This document shows positions 22,994-30,589 of a stretch of 64,000 bases of DNA, piece by piece. A program made the translations under genes and the position numbers. This DNA is from a virus. The DNA is taken from IMG/VR virus record IMGVR_UViG_3300028844_005216, positions 20,269 to 84,268 of that record; one strand, written 5' to 3'. The notes under the pieces were generated by a model. That model was not told where the DNA came from. It saw only the letters and a program-made list of their open reading frames with translations, and ran no database searches. The number at the start of each line of letters is the position of its first letter. Position 1 is the first letter of the stretch.

Positions 22994-24903
22994 TAAATGA
23001 TCTCACATTCTCCGCTTGTACATGCCATCGTCTGCGAACCAATTGTTTGGTCTGATTCCTCATACTTTCCAAGCTCGGTCCAATCCAAACTCTGTGGCAT
23101 GTTTTTGTTTAATTCAACATATTTCCCCTTGTCAATCTCCATGAAAGGAGCTTGTTTATATATATGATCTGTATGGGGCAGAAACGAAACACCAGTTAAT
23201 TCATCGAAGTGTTCATATACCCATGCACCAACCTCAACCCATTCATGTTCTTTTACGGTTACTGTACATGATGGATTGTGTTCACACCAATGTTGCTTAT
23301 AAGCCAACCATCTCTCCAACTGTTCAATGGCAGAAAGATCAGTAGTGACAACAGAGTCCTTTGGAGCAGAAACCGGAAAAGAAAATACATGATTGTGGTC
23401 TGGAGCAATAATATCATCCTCAACAGGAACTCCCCGATCAATCATGAATTGACTTGCCGGATCTTTTTTGTCGGCACGAACCGTCCGAATATAGTATGGC
23501 GAAAACCTTGAATGAATACCACTCGCAGAATCAACTAGGACGGAAACCGTTCCAGAAGGTTTGACTGTCGTAATCGCAGTTGATTGCGGAATACCAAAAA
23601 CCTTTGACCATACCAAATTAGTTTCAATCGCAACTCCCTTGAGAATGGTAAGGATCTCGGCGAGATTATTTCTCTTGCCATTAGTCAACTTGTTATCCAT
23701 GATACCAGTTAGGCTGACACCCAACAGTCGCTCCTCTTCAGCATTCTTTTTCCAGTCTGCACGAAGATACTTAAACTTGGTCAGAGTAGACTGCATAGTT
23801 CCAATAATCGTTGCAATCTCAACCTTTCGTTCAAGATCTGCAAGAGTATCTGATTCGCGGACAACTACCTCAGAAAGATTACAGAATCCATTTGGACGAA
23901 GAATAATTTCAGAACATGGATTTACGCCAAACTCATAATCAATATCTCGTCTTCCGTTTTCTGCTGCTTTTTCTTTAAGAGCTTGACGATTGACAATACC
24001 ACGTTCACCACTCTTGGAGTTATAAAGTGAAAGCCACTCTGCCATAAACACACCAATGTCAGGCTTTTCTTTATATACCGCAGAGTTATTTGAAAACGAA
24101 CGATGTTGTTCTGTCGTATACCACTGACCCGTCTTGGCATGTCGCATTCGCTCATCAGTCAAATCGGAAAGAGAAATCAAAGCCGCGCGACGAACACCAC
24201 CAACCACAACACAAGATGCCACATGGCACATAAGATCATGACACTCAAGAGAAGTCAGCTTTCTACCAGAAGCCTGTCGGAATGTATTGATGAAGGATAT
24301 AAATGTTTTGACCAACGGTTCTGGTCCAGATGCTCGACCACCAAAAACTTTTAAAGGTGCGCCAGAGGGACGAACATTTGAGGTGTCAATGTTTGGAATT
24401 TGTCCTGTGTAAAGCATTGCAACAAGTTCTTTTAGAGCCTTTGCCCAACCCAACTTGCTATCGGCAACAACAATCGTACTGTCTGTTTCGTGAAATTCTT
24501 CGGCAACGTTAGGAAGTTTTTCGATATGCTGGGTTTCCACAGAAAATCCAACACCCGTACCATTCATAAGAATATAAAGAGATTCATCAAATGCGCGCGG
24601 AGAGTCAACAGCAACAAAGGAACAATTATATCCTGCAATATTTTCACGTTCCAATGCAGTACCCGCTGTCATCATAGATCGCATAGAAGGCATAACTTCC
24701 ATGTTGAAAATCGCTTGACGGATATCATCTTTCACATCTTCAATCGAACCCTTCGTGGTATTTTTGAGATGTTCATCAAAGAAGTTCACAAATCGGTCAA
24801 CAGTTTCATCCCATGTTTCTCGACGACTCTTCTCAGGAAGCCATCGAGCATATCGAGAAGAGTGAATGTATTGTTGTAGAACGGTCATCTTAGGGGTTGT
24901 CAT
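22993..24903 (-). CDS. Adenosylcobalamin-dependent (class II) ribonucleotide reductase, monomeric type
   Basis: 636 residues from ATG 24903 with TAGGAGA upstream. Makes deoxyribonucleotides for phage DNA. Landmarks: MPSMRSMMTAG, GYNCSFVAVDSPRAF with the substrate-site Cys, ILMNGTGVGFSVE, NPCSEIILRPNGFCNLSE (radical-site Cys and catalytic Glu), TTVKPSGTVS, and the C-terminal Cys pair CTSGEC. This is the Lactobacillus RTPR-like monomeric form, which uses vitamin B12 and needs no R2 partner. Next to ThyX, forming a deoxynucleotide operon. Confidence 0.9.
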   Translation of the reverse strand: MTTPKMTVLQQYIHSSRYARWLPEKSRRETWDETVDRFVNFFDEHLKNTTKGSIEDVKDDIRQAIFNMEVMPSMRSMMTAGTALERENIAGYNCSFVAVDSPRAFDESLYILMNGTGVGFSVETQHIEKLPNVAEEFHETDSTIVVADSKLGWAKALKELVAMLYTGQIPNIDTSNVRPSGAPLKVFGGRASGPEPLVKTFISFINTFRQASGRKLTSLECHDLMCHVASCVVVGGVRRAALISLSDLTDERMRHAKTGQWYTTEQHRSFSNNSAVYKEKPDIGVFMAEWLSLYNSKSGERGIVNRQALKEKAAENGRRDIDYEFGVNPCSEIILRPNGFCNLSEVVVRESDTLADLERKVEIATIIGTMQSTLTKFKYLRADWKKNAEEERLLGVSLTGIMDNKLTNGKRNNLAEILTILKGVAIETNLVWSKVFGIPQSTAITTVKPSGTVSVLVDSASGIHSRFSPYYIRTVRADKKDPASQFMIDRGVPVEDDIIAPDHNHVFSFPVSAPKDSVVTTDLSAIEQLERWLAYKQHWCEHNPSCTVTVKEHEWVEVGAWVYEHFDELTGVSFLPHTDHIYKQAPFMEIDKGKYVELNKNMPQSLDWTELGKYEESDQTIGSQTMACTSGECEII

Positions 24904-24905
24904 TT

Positions 24906-25574
24906 TTAATTTTCTCCTACCAGATATTTCCAAGATACCGGGAATCTTTCTTTCATACTGAAACTAATTAAGTCAGCGATTTCTCTCGTCTCTCTTTGAG
25001 TGTCTTTTGCACATCGTAAATTACAAACTCTTGCAAATGCATATAGAGAGCCTGTCCAATACCACTCTGTCATAAGACTTTGAGGAAGAACCATACGAGC
25101 CTGTTCCGCACAGACACCCGCGTCAATCAGTTGATTATATAGGTTCACACATTTCTTACCCATTTTCTCAACTGCATCATCAACCGAAAGTTCATTAATC
25201 AAAAGCCACAAAACTTCTTCAGTTTCAGAAGAACCTTGCTTTTTATTCTCAGGATTGGCTCGCCAACTCTCTGGTCTAAAAAGTTCTGGTTCTGTTTGAA
25301 TATATCTCCGCGATACTTCGTTCCAAGTTAAACCCACTTGATGCTTAACCAATTGTCTCGCAACGAAAATGGGAGCCTTTATCCTAAACTGCAAAGAGCA
25401 ATGTCCAAACGGAGTCCAGTGATTATTTTCCGCAAGAAACTTAATCAGCTTTTCATCTCCACTCGAAAAATGCTCTACATTTTTATTAAAACTCACTCTG
25501 GCTGCATTAACGACTGTCAAGTCGCTTCCCATGCAATCAACCAACCTTACTTCACTCGGGGTCAACCGTTCCAT
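24906..25574 (-). CDS. thyX: Flavin-dependent thymidylate synthase ThyX
   Basis: 222 residues from ATG 25574 (TAATG overlap with the primase stop). Converts dUMP to dTMP using FAD and methylene-folate. HWTPFGHCSLQFRIKAP and RQLVKHQVGLTWNEVSRRY correspond to the ThyX signature; the usual RHRx7S reads KHQVGLTWNEVS here. C-terminal CNLRCAKDTQRETREIA fits the family. Works with the adjacent RNR and the dUTPase at 45.7 kb. Confidence 0.9.
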   Translation of the reverse strand: MERLTPSEVRLVDCMGSDLTVVNAARVSFNKNVEHFSSGDEKLIKFLAENNHWTPFGHCSLQFRIKAPIFVARQLVKHQVGLTWNEVSRRYIQTEPELFRPESWRANPENKKQGSSETEEVLWLLINELSVDDAVEKMGKKCVNLYNQLIDAGVCAEQARMVLPQSLMTEWYWTGSLYAFARVCNLRCAKDTQRETREIADLISFSMKERFPVSWKYLVGEN

Positions 25575-26602
25575 TATATAAGTACCTTCTTCCATGCGTT
25601 AAATGCCACCAATGCCTGCAAACCAGAATAGGTGTTTTTATTTATCATTTCTTCGATTTTGCTCGCGGGGGTTCCTGCAAGAATCATATCATTAATGTCT
25701 TTTTCCTTAATGTTTTCAGGCCAGATGCAAACACGATAATCATCGTCAATAATTTTTTTAATTTTTTTAACAATTTCTTTATTTCTGGGCTCATTATCAA
25801 ATACGATAACACACTTATCTTTCCTAACTTCCGATTCTAGTTTGGAAAAATCAGCACCACCCACTGCAATTGCGTTGTCTAGAAATAAAGAATCAATCGG
25901 ACCCTCAACAACATAAATAGAATCTCTAGAATTTCTTTTGGTTTGATCAAGACCAAATATCATCGGCGCATTATTATTAAGACGGAATGCAAGATAACGC
26001 ATTTTCGTAGAGCTGTGAATTGCTCTCGCAGCAATTCCAACAAGCTCCCCATCCCTATTAATAAATGGAAGAATAACTCTAGGCTGATTTCCCCGAATTC
26101 GATTTTTGTAGATAGGATCTACCTTCTCCAAAGCATTATCATCGTGGATGTAATACAATCGGTTTAAAGATGAATCGGGAATTCTTCGATCATTGATAAA
26201 GCGATGGACCACATGATTCCTTGGAATACGATCAACTCTTTCTGCCCCCAAATCTTCAAGGAAACGTACATCACGCACCCTCCTCTTTCGCTTAGGCGTT
26301 TCTCGTTTTTCCTCACGTTGCGTATTCTTACCAAAACCCTCAAGCATATAATTCTTATACATCATATTATCGACATGCTTAATTAGATTGCCGAAGGATC
26401 TAGTATCACCACAATTGTGACACTTAAACACAAAACTGTCTCGATCCTTGCTTGGATATAGGTATCCACGAGCTTTATAACGATTCTTTTCAGAATCTCC
26501 ACAAAGCGGACAACGGAAATTATAGAGATTATTGGTTTTTTTCTTGAACTGTTGTAATCTGGACGACAATAGCCCAACGTACTTCACGTCTACATGCTTC
26601 AT
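25574..26602 (-). CDS. 61: T4 gp61-like DNA primase
   Basis: 342 residues, the same length as T4 gp61. Zinc ribbon CPLCGD (C31, C34) and CHNCGD (C61, C64), linker rich in Lys/Arg, then TOPRIM: YVVEGPIDSL with the catalytic Glu and VIVFDNEPRNKE with the metal-binding Asp. Makes RNA primers with gp41 helicase. Located away from gp41 (33.6 kb), next to ThyX. Confidence 0.9.
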   Translation of the reverse strand: MKHVDVKYVGLLSSRLQQFKKKTNNLYNFRCPLCGDSEKNRYKARGYLYPSKDRDSFVFKCHNCGDTRSFGNLIKHVDNMMYKNYMLEGFGKNTQREEKRETPKRKRRVRDVRFLEDLGAERVDRIPRNHVVHRFINDRRIPDSSLNRLYYIHDDNALEKVDPIYKNRIRGNQPRVILPFINRDGELVGIAARAIHSSTKMRYLAFRLNNNAPMIFGLDQTKRNSRDSIYVVEGPIDSLFLDNAIAVGGADFSKLESEVRKDKCVIVFDNEPRNKEIVKKIKKIIDDDYRVCIWPENIKEKDINDMILAGTPASKIEEMINKNTYSGLQALVAFNAWKKVLI

Positions 26603-26626
26603 AATATATTCTCACGGGTAAATGAT

Positions 26627-26896
26627 TTAGTTATTTTTTGATATTTCTAGCTTCTCTCGGACCTGAGCGCGAAACTCAGTCTGCTCAATCATCGCACGAT
26701 GAAAGGTGTCTTTAATTTCATCCGTGTTGGATCTAATCCGATCAATATCTTCATCAAATTTATTTTCGAGATGTTTAACTTCTTCTCTTACGTCGTTTAC
26801 CGATTCAGAAGAAGCCCGAGTAGCAGCAAATACCCATAAACCACACATCGCTGAAATTAATACACCAACTGATACCTGCCGAAAAACATCTTCCAT
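26627..26896 (-). CDS. N-terminal TM plus coiled-coil protein
   Basis: 89 residues. A hydrophobic helix (about 8-26: VGVLISAMCGLWVFAATRA) is followed by a long charged heptad region (VKHLENKFDEDIDRIRSN; EIKDTFHRAM). One TM with a helical soluble domain is seen in some phage holins, i-spanins and other small envelope proteins. Its position next to a lipoprotein and a TM protein supports a lysis or envelope role; this is inference. Confidence 0.6.
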   Translation of the reverse strand: MEDVFRQVSVGVLISAMCGLWVFAATRASSESVNDVREEVKHLENKFDEDIDRIRSNTDEIKDTFHRAMIEQTEFRAQVREKLEISKNN

Positions 26897-26911
26897 TACA
26901 TTACACCTTCT

Positions 26912-27187
26912 TTATGTACCTTCTAAATAAACATCCAGAGCCTCGCAATGCCTCTGATTCTCTCCCAACTGATAATACAAAGATTCCATGTCTATCTCAC
27001 CAAGCTCCTGTAATACATAAAGAAATTCTAATTCAGAAATAGCCTCTTCGGACCAAACAGGACACGCAGGAGGCGTGACCACTGGAATCGTTTTACAACT
27101 ACTTCCCAGAAGACTTAGACTTAGAACGCTTACGAATATTATCGGTAAGACTCTTGCCAGTCTTGATAGGTTTCTGTAAAATATCAT
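26912..27187 (-). CDS. Candidate o-spanin-like lipoprotein
   Basis: 91 residues from ATG 27187, with GAGGAG upstream. Basic start (MIFYRNLSRLARV), hydrophobic core (LPIIFVSVLSLSLLG), then SSCK: a signal-peptidase II-type box with Cys31, although -3 is Gly rather than Leu. The remainder (TIPVVTPPACPVW) is Pro-rich, then helical. The gene overlaps the upstream TM-protein gene by 89 nt in another frame, the layout of Rz/Rz1 spanin pairs that fuse inner and outer membranes during lysis. Confidence 0.55.
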   Translation of the reverse strand: MIFYRNLSRLARVLPIIFVSVLSLSLLGSSCKTIPVVTPPACPVWSEEAISELEFLYVLQELGEIDMESLYYQLGENQRHCEALDVYLEGT

Positions 27188-27359
27188 CTGCTTTTTTTCT
27201 CCTCTTTGCATTCTCTTCATGTGCCTCATTTTGTGCCTCGGCTTTTCCGCGTTTTCGAGAACTCTGAATCCTCATCCACTCACCAACAATTCCACTAAAA
27301 AAAGTAACAATCGCATTCAGGGCAATTTTTATTGCAGAAATAAGAAAACCAACCATCAC
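27099..27359 (-). CDS. Candidate i-spanin-like inner-membrane protein
   Basis: 86 residues. N-terminal TM helix (about 3-24: VGFLISAIKIALNAIVTFF) then a highly charged helical domain (RKRGKAEAQNEAHEENAKRRKKADD) ending KSKSSGK. An inner-membrane anchor with an extended helix, overlapped out of frame by a lipoprotein gene, suggests a spanin pair. The strongly basic tail is atypical; a holin-like or DNA-contacting membrane protein is the alternative. Confidence 0.5.
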   Translation of the reverse strand: MMVGFLISAIKIALNAIVTFFSGIVGEWMRIQSSRKRGKAEAQNEAHEENAKRRKKADDILQKPIKTGKSLTDNIRKRSKSKSSGK

Positions 27360-27715
27360 CGCTTACCCCTTCTAAGATACATCATCATGCCATAGGTAGA
27401 ATCCTTAATGATAATACCTTTTTTTGGATTCTTCAAACCATATTCGCGAATATTTTGACCACATTCATCACCACCAACATGTTTTACATAACGATCATAT
27501 CTTGATTTCTCACCCTTACACTTAGCAAAAACCTCGGAAGAAACTTCATACACATTTGTCCCAGCAAAGATCTCTTGCTTTTTTTTCTTCTTCTTTTTTG
27601 GACCCGGAGGTTCGCCGACCATTCCACCACCAACTGAACCAACAGTTGTAGCAGGAGCTTCAGATTCTTCAAAATCACGAAGAGATTCAATAAGATCTGT
27701 ATATGTTTTTAGCAT
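27356..27715 (-). CDS. Conserved marine T4-like phage protein with possible capsid-targeting N-terminus
   Basis: 119 residues. Begins MLKTYTDLIESL, with LIE at 8-10, resembling the T4 internal-protein targeting peptide cut after [LI]xE. A Gly/Pro linker and a run of seven Lys (PKKKKKKK, about 39-46) precede a compact domain: EVSSEVFAKCKGEKSRYDRY, VGGDECGQNIREYG and MMMYLRRGKR. I recall the domain from marine T4-like phages as hypothetical. A DNA-contacting virion protein is plausible from the Lys run. Confidence 0.6.
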   Translation of the reverse strand: MLKTYTDLIESLRDFEESEAPATTVGSVGGGMVGEPPGPKKKKKKKQEIFAGTNVYEVSSEVFAKCKGEKSRYDRYVKHVGGDECGQNIREYGLKNPKKGIIIKDSTYGMMMYLRRGKR

Positions 27716-27716
27716 T

Positions 27717-28121
27717 TCATATCTCCCTCAACCTATCCACAACATCGGTACATGTGGGTATATCAGAACCGATGATATCTTTACCTTTTATATTTACAAC
27801 AATGTCTGGCATAAAATTTAAATATGTCAAAAACGTTTTTAATACAGAATAATCATCAGGTTCCATTTTGAAAAATAATATTCGAGTTGCAGCTTCAAAC
27901 TCAAATACATTATAGAACATTATAATATGATTTAGAATCAGCCGCTCTTTCAATTCACCAGAACTCAAATACCGATTAATCAATCTTTTGATATACTTAG
28001 GTATTTTAACGTCGTCATGAAATTCCTCAAGGTCTACACACTGAGGATTATTATACGACATAATCATATAGGAATCAATAGTTTTTTCATTCAAAGAAGA
28101 AATATTCATAATAATTAGCAC
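27717..28121 (-). CDS. Conserved phage protein of unknown function
   Basis: About 134 residues from a GTG at 28121; an ATG at 28109 is equally possible and neither has a clear SD. Core helices: IPKYIKRLINRYL, ERLILNHIIMFYNVFEFEAA and RILFFKM, then LKTFLTYLNFMPD. This helical pattern recurs in many marine T4-like phages (a DUF-type family near structural genes). Role unknown. Confidence 0.65.
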   Translation of the reverse strand: MLIIMNISSLNEKTIDSYMIMSYNNPQCVDLEEFHDDVKIPKYIKRLINRYLSSGELKERLILNHIIMFYNVFEFEAATRILFFKMEPDDYSVLKTFLTYLNFMPDIVVNIKGKDIIGSDIPTCTDVVDRLREI

Positions 28122-28124
28122 TAA

Positions 28125-28775
28125 TTACTTAATTCGATAGTTGCTCCTATACTTTGGTTGATGCACCGGCTCTGTGTGACCAACCGCCTGATGCTGCGCG
28201 CTGCCATACTTATCTCCTCCACGAGAAGATGCCTTATTTTCCCCACCAGAAAATTTATCATTCGCAGTTGCATGGGAAAGATATCGGTTTGCTGCTTGTT
28301 CGGGAGTAAGTCCCTCAATGTACGCAACTCGCCGCTGCAACGGATCAAGATATGCGCTTGGCTCTTTTGATGAAACGAGCGAATCAAATTTATTCATCCA
28401 ATCATTTCGGAAAGATTCTTCCTCTTTGTTTGAATAAGAAAATACCGAATCAAAAGAAGCCTCAAGATTCTCAAGCATCGCGGATCGTTCGTCTCGAAAA
28501 TCTTCATTCACATCGGGATTGATGGTAATCTGCTCTTTTTTTCCAGAAAGATCTAATTTCTTCCCTCGTTTAGATGGCTTGCGAATAGCTTTACTGATAG
28601 CCTTTCGTCGATTTTTAAGATACTGATCAGAAGAATCTGTATCCCCATCGTTATCAATGTCACCATCTTCTTTTCCCACAGGGTCAAGACGTGTTCCATT
28701 AGATTTTTTTTCTTGCAGTACACCAGAAACCGCATCAGCAAGACTATCTGAAATTTGTTTATGCCAAGTAGACAT
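28125..28775 (-). CDS. Late protein with EF-hand/dockerin-like Ca-binding loop and possible capsid-targeting N-terminus
   Basis: 216 residues. N-terminal amphipathic helix MSTWHKQISDSLADAV ends in VLQE (20-22), an [LI]xE prohead-protease-type site. Then DGDIDNDGDTDSSDQYL, the DxDxDG calcium-loop pattern, followed by basic KNRRKAISKAIRKPSKRGKK. The rest is low-complexity charged with no enzyme motif. A CTAAATA late-type box lies 35 nt upstream. Probable head-packaged or virion protein by inference. Confidence 0.6.
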   Translation of the reverse strand: MSTWHKQISDSLADAVSGVLQEKKSNGTRLDPVGKEDGDIDNDGDTDSSDQYLKNRRKAISKAIRKPSKRGKKLDLSGKKEQITINPDVNEDFRDERSAMLENLEASFDSVFSYSNKEEESFRNDWMNKFDSLVSSKEPSAYLDPLQRRVAYIEGLTPEQAANRYLSHATANDKFSGGENKASSRGGDKYGSAQHQAVGHTEPVHQPKYRSNYRIK

Positions 28776-28809
28776 TTTGTATCTCCCTTAAACCCTAAAG
28801 TTATATTAC

Positions 28810-28817
28810 TATTTAGT
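28810..28817 (-). promoter_or_regulatory. Late-type promoter box ACTAAATA
   Basis: Minus-strand ACTAAATA 35 nt before the ATG at 28775. It differs from the T4 late consensus TATAAATA at the first bases, but the same CTAAATA core recurs before several late genes here. It also forms part of a small palindrome (ATTACTAAATAGTAAT). Confidence 0.45.
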
Positions 28818-28843
28818 AATACATAAATCCCATTAAAAAATAT

Positions 28844-30175
28844 TCAATCCTTATTGCCAAAAAGTTTCCATGCAGTTGCATAAAGAACCTTTTCTCCGTT
28901 CTTTTCACCATACTGCTTCTTAAACTTGGCTTTATTGGCTTTGATGAATCTCTCTGCACCTGCACTCGGAGGAGCGACTTCATGAAAATCAATAAGCGGC
29001 TCAATGTCTTCAACATCATCAGGCTGACCCGGAACCTCTTTACTGTAACGACTTGCCAGTTCCTTCGTTCCCCACTCAGCAGGAGTAGTATCCTGCACCA
29101 AATCTTTAAACTTCTTCATGCCATATCTCCTATCAGACTTCTTTTGAAAACTCTCCCAAATATCAGAGTCTACGCTTCTTCTTGAATTACCACCAGAGAC
29201 AAAGGAGTTGACCCGATCAAATGCATATTGATGTGCTGTCTTATCTCCGTAAATTGGACTTGAGGCTAATCCCCTCAAAAATACCTCAAGCAAAGACTGA
29301 TAAGCAATTCCACTCTTCTCTGATTTTTTAACAAGAGCATCGCGATGATCTTCTTTCATTAAGAAATCATCATGCAGGAGAAGAAGCATTCTCCTGTAGA
29401 GCAAATCATCTGCCATAACATACTCAAGAACTTTATCTACAACAGCGATAATATGTTTTCGCAACTCTGGATTTGAACCGGACTTCTCAAGATCTTTGAA
29501 TGTTCTCTTTGTGATTGGAAGGTCTTTCATCGGAACCAAACCAAAGCGAAGAAGTGTATTGAAACGCCTTCCCGTCACACTCTTATCACCTACAACGTGA
29601 GTGTCTTCAATTGATTCATAGATATGTTCCGTGATCTGCATTCCACGCCGGATAGCATCATAAAGTGCCTTGGGATTCTTCATCGGAGAACCCTTCTTGA
29701 ACTCTTTATAATTACCATCAACTGCAAACTTCCGCATCTTGGATGCAGACATTCCGGTCACATCTTCGGCATCAGGATCTCTTTCTCCTGCCGAGATGAT
29801 CTCAATTTTATCAAAATCATATTCTTTTCCATTATACTGATTAAGCAGTCTCTTAAACTCTTGGGCTCTGTCGGAACCCACAACAAGAGACACCTCTTGA
29901 TACTTCTTATCAAGAAATTTCATAACATCAAGAACGGTCTTGATACTCGGAGAAGCATTAATGTTATTTGAATGTGTAGGAAAGGACTGCTTGAGAAACT
30001 TGACCTTCGTGCGGAAGGTGAGTGGATTCTTCTTGGGGTCATTGGATTTAGATGCAAATATAGCATACTCCGCTTTTCGCGACTTTGCTTCTTTTGCAAC
30101 GCGGTCCATGACGACCTTATGTCCTGTCGTGGGAGGATTAAATCTTCCCCACGCAAATACAATTTTTCTTTTCAT
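28844..30175 (-). CDS. NMNAT/cytidylyltransferase-like enzyme fused to a phage C-terminal domain
   Basis: 443 residues. N-terminal nucleotidyltransferase fold: WGRFNPPTTGHKVV (HxGH-type motif GRFNPPTTGH at 10-19), SLVVGSDRAQEF, and VTGMSASKMRKF as the ISSTxxR-like motif. Such domains join a nucleotide to a phosphate, as in NAD synthesis from NMN. From about residue 170 the protein becomes helical and basic. An internal Met starts MKKFKDLVQD, like internal-protein N-termini, and the C-terminus AERFIKANKAKFKKQYG...VLYATAWKLF is a recurrent T4-like phage tail domain. Substrate not proven. Confidence 0.75.
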   Translation of the reverse strand: MKRKIVFAWGRFNPPTTGHKVVMDRVAKEAKSRKAEYAIFASKSNDPKKNPLTFRTKVKFLKQSFPTHSNNINASPSIKTVLDVMKFLDKKYQEVSLVVGSDRAQEFKRLLNQYNGKEYDFDKIEIISAGERDPDAEDVTGMSASKMRKFAVDGNYKEFKKGSPMKNPKALYDAIRRGMQITEHIYESIEDTHVVGDKSVTGRRFNTLLRFGLVPMKDLPITKRTFKDLEKSGSNPELRKHIIAVVDKVLEYVMADDLLYRRMLLLLHDDFLMKEDHRDALVKKSEKSGIAYQSLLEVFLRGLASSPIYGDKTAHQYAFDRVNSFVSGGNSRRSVDSDIWESFQKKSDRRYGMKKFKDLVQDTTPAEWGTKELASRYSKEVPGQPDDVEDIEPLIDFHEVAPPSAGAERFIKANKAKFKKQYGEKNGEKVLYATAWKLFGNKD

Positions 30176-30213
30176 AGCAGGTTTCCCTTAGCCTAACTGC
30201 TGTAACATACTAT

Positions 30214-30561
30214 TCAGCTTTTTGGAGCAGATGACTTCATCTGCTTAAATCTTTCGGCTTCCTTCTTCTTGATCTTTGGCAGTATCTTGACTGCCAACTT
30301 ATTGATCTTTGCCTTGTGCTTTTCTAGTCTCTTCTCGATTGAAATCAACATTTGCTTAGATTCAATCTCACCCTTAGTTTTTCCAGAAGTCAGCTTCTTG
30401 AATAGAATTTCTCTCGCTGCCTTTTGGGCTCGTCTCTTTAGTGATTTGGCATCAGCAAACTTAGAAAGTTTTCGCTTGCGAGCGCGTGCAATAAGGTTAG
30501 CTTTTCGCTTCATCATCTGCCCTTGCTTTCGGCGTCTTTGCATTGACCAAACTTCGTTCAT
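30214..30561 (-). CDS. Small highly basic conserved phage protein
   Basis: 115 residues from ATG 30561 (MNEVWSMQRRRKQG), with TTGGAGAA upstream. About a third Lys/Arg: MKRKANLIARARKRKL, LKRRAQKAAREILFKKL, KLAVKILPKIKKKEAER. The pattern resembles a conserved basic protein of marine T4-like phages placed with structural genes. DNA condensation or head packaging is plausible. A CCTAAATA late-type box precedes it. Confidence 0.65.
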   Translation of the reverse strand: MNEVWSMQRRRKQGQMMKRKANLIARARKRKLSKFADAKSLKRRAQKAAREILFKKLTSGKTKGEIESKQMLISIEKRLEKHKAKINKLAVKILPKIKKKEAERFKQMKSSAPKS

Positions 30562-30581
30562 TTTATTCTCCAAATATATTA

Positions 30582-30589
30582 TATTTAGG
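30582..30589 (-). promoter_or_regulatory. Late-type promoter box CCTAAATA
   Basis: Minus-strand CCTAAATATAAT about 21 nt before the ATG at 30561, at the end of the upstream gene. Spacing would give a short leader containing the SD, as in T4 late transcripts. Confidence 0.45.
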
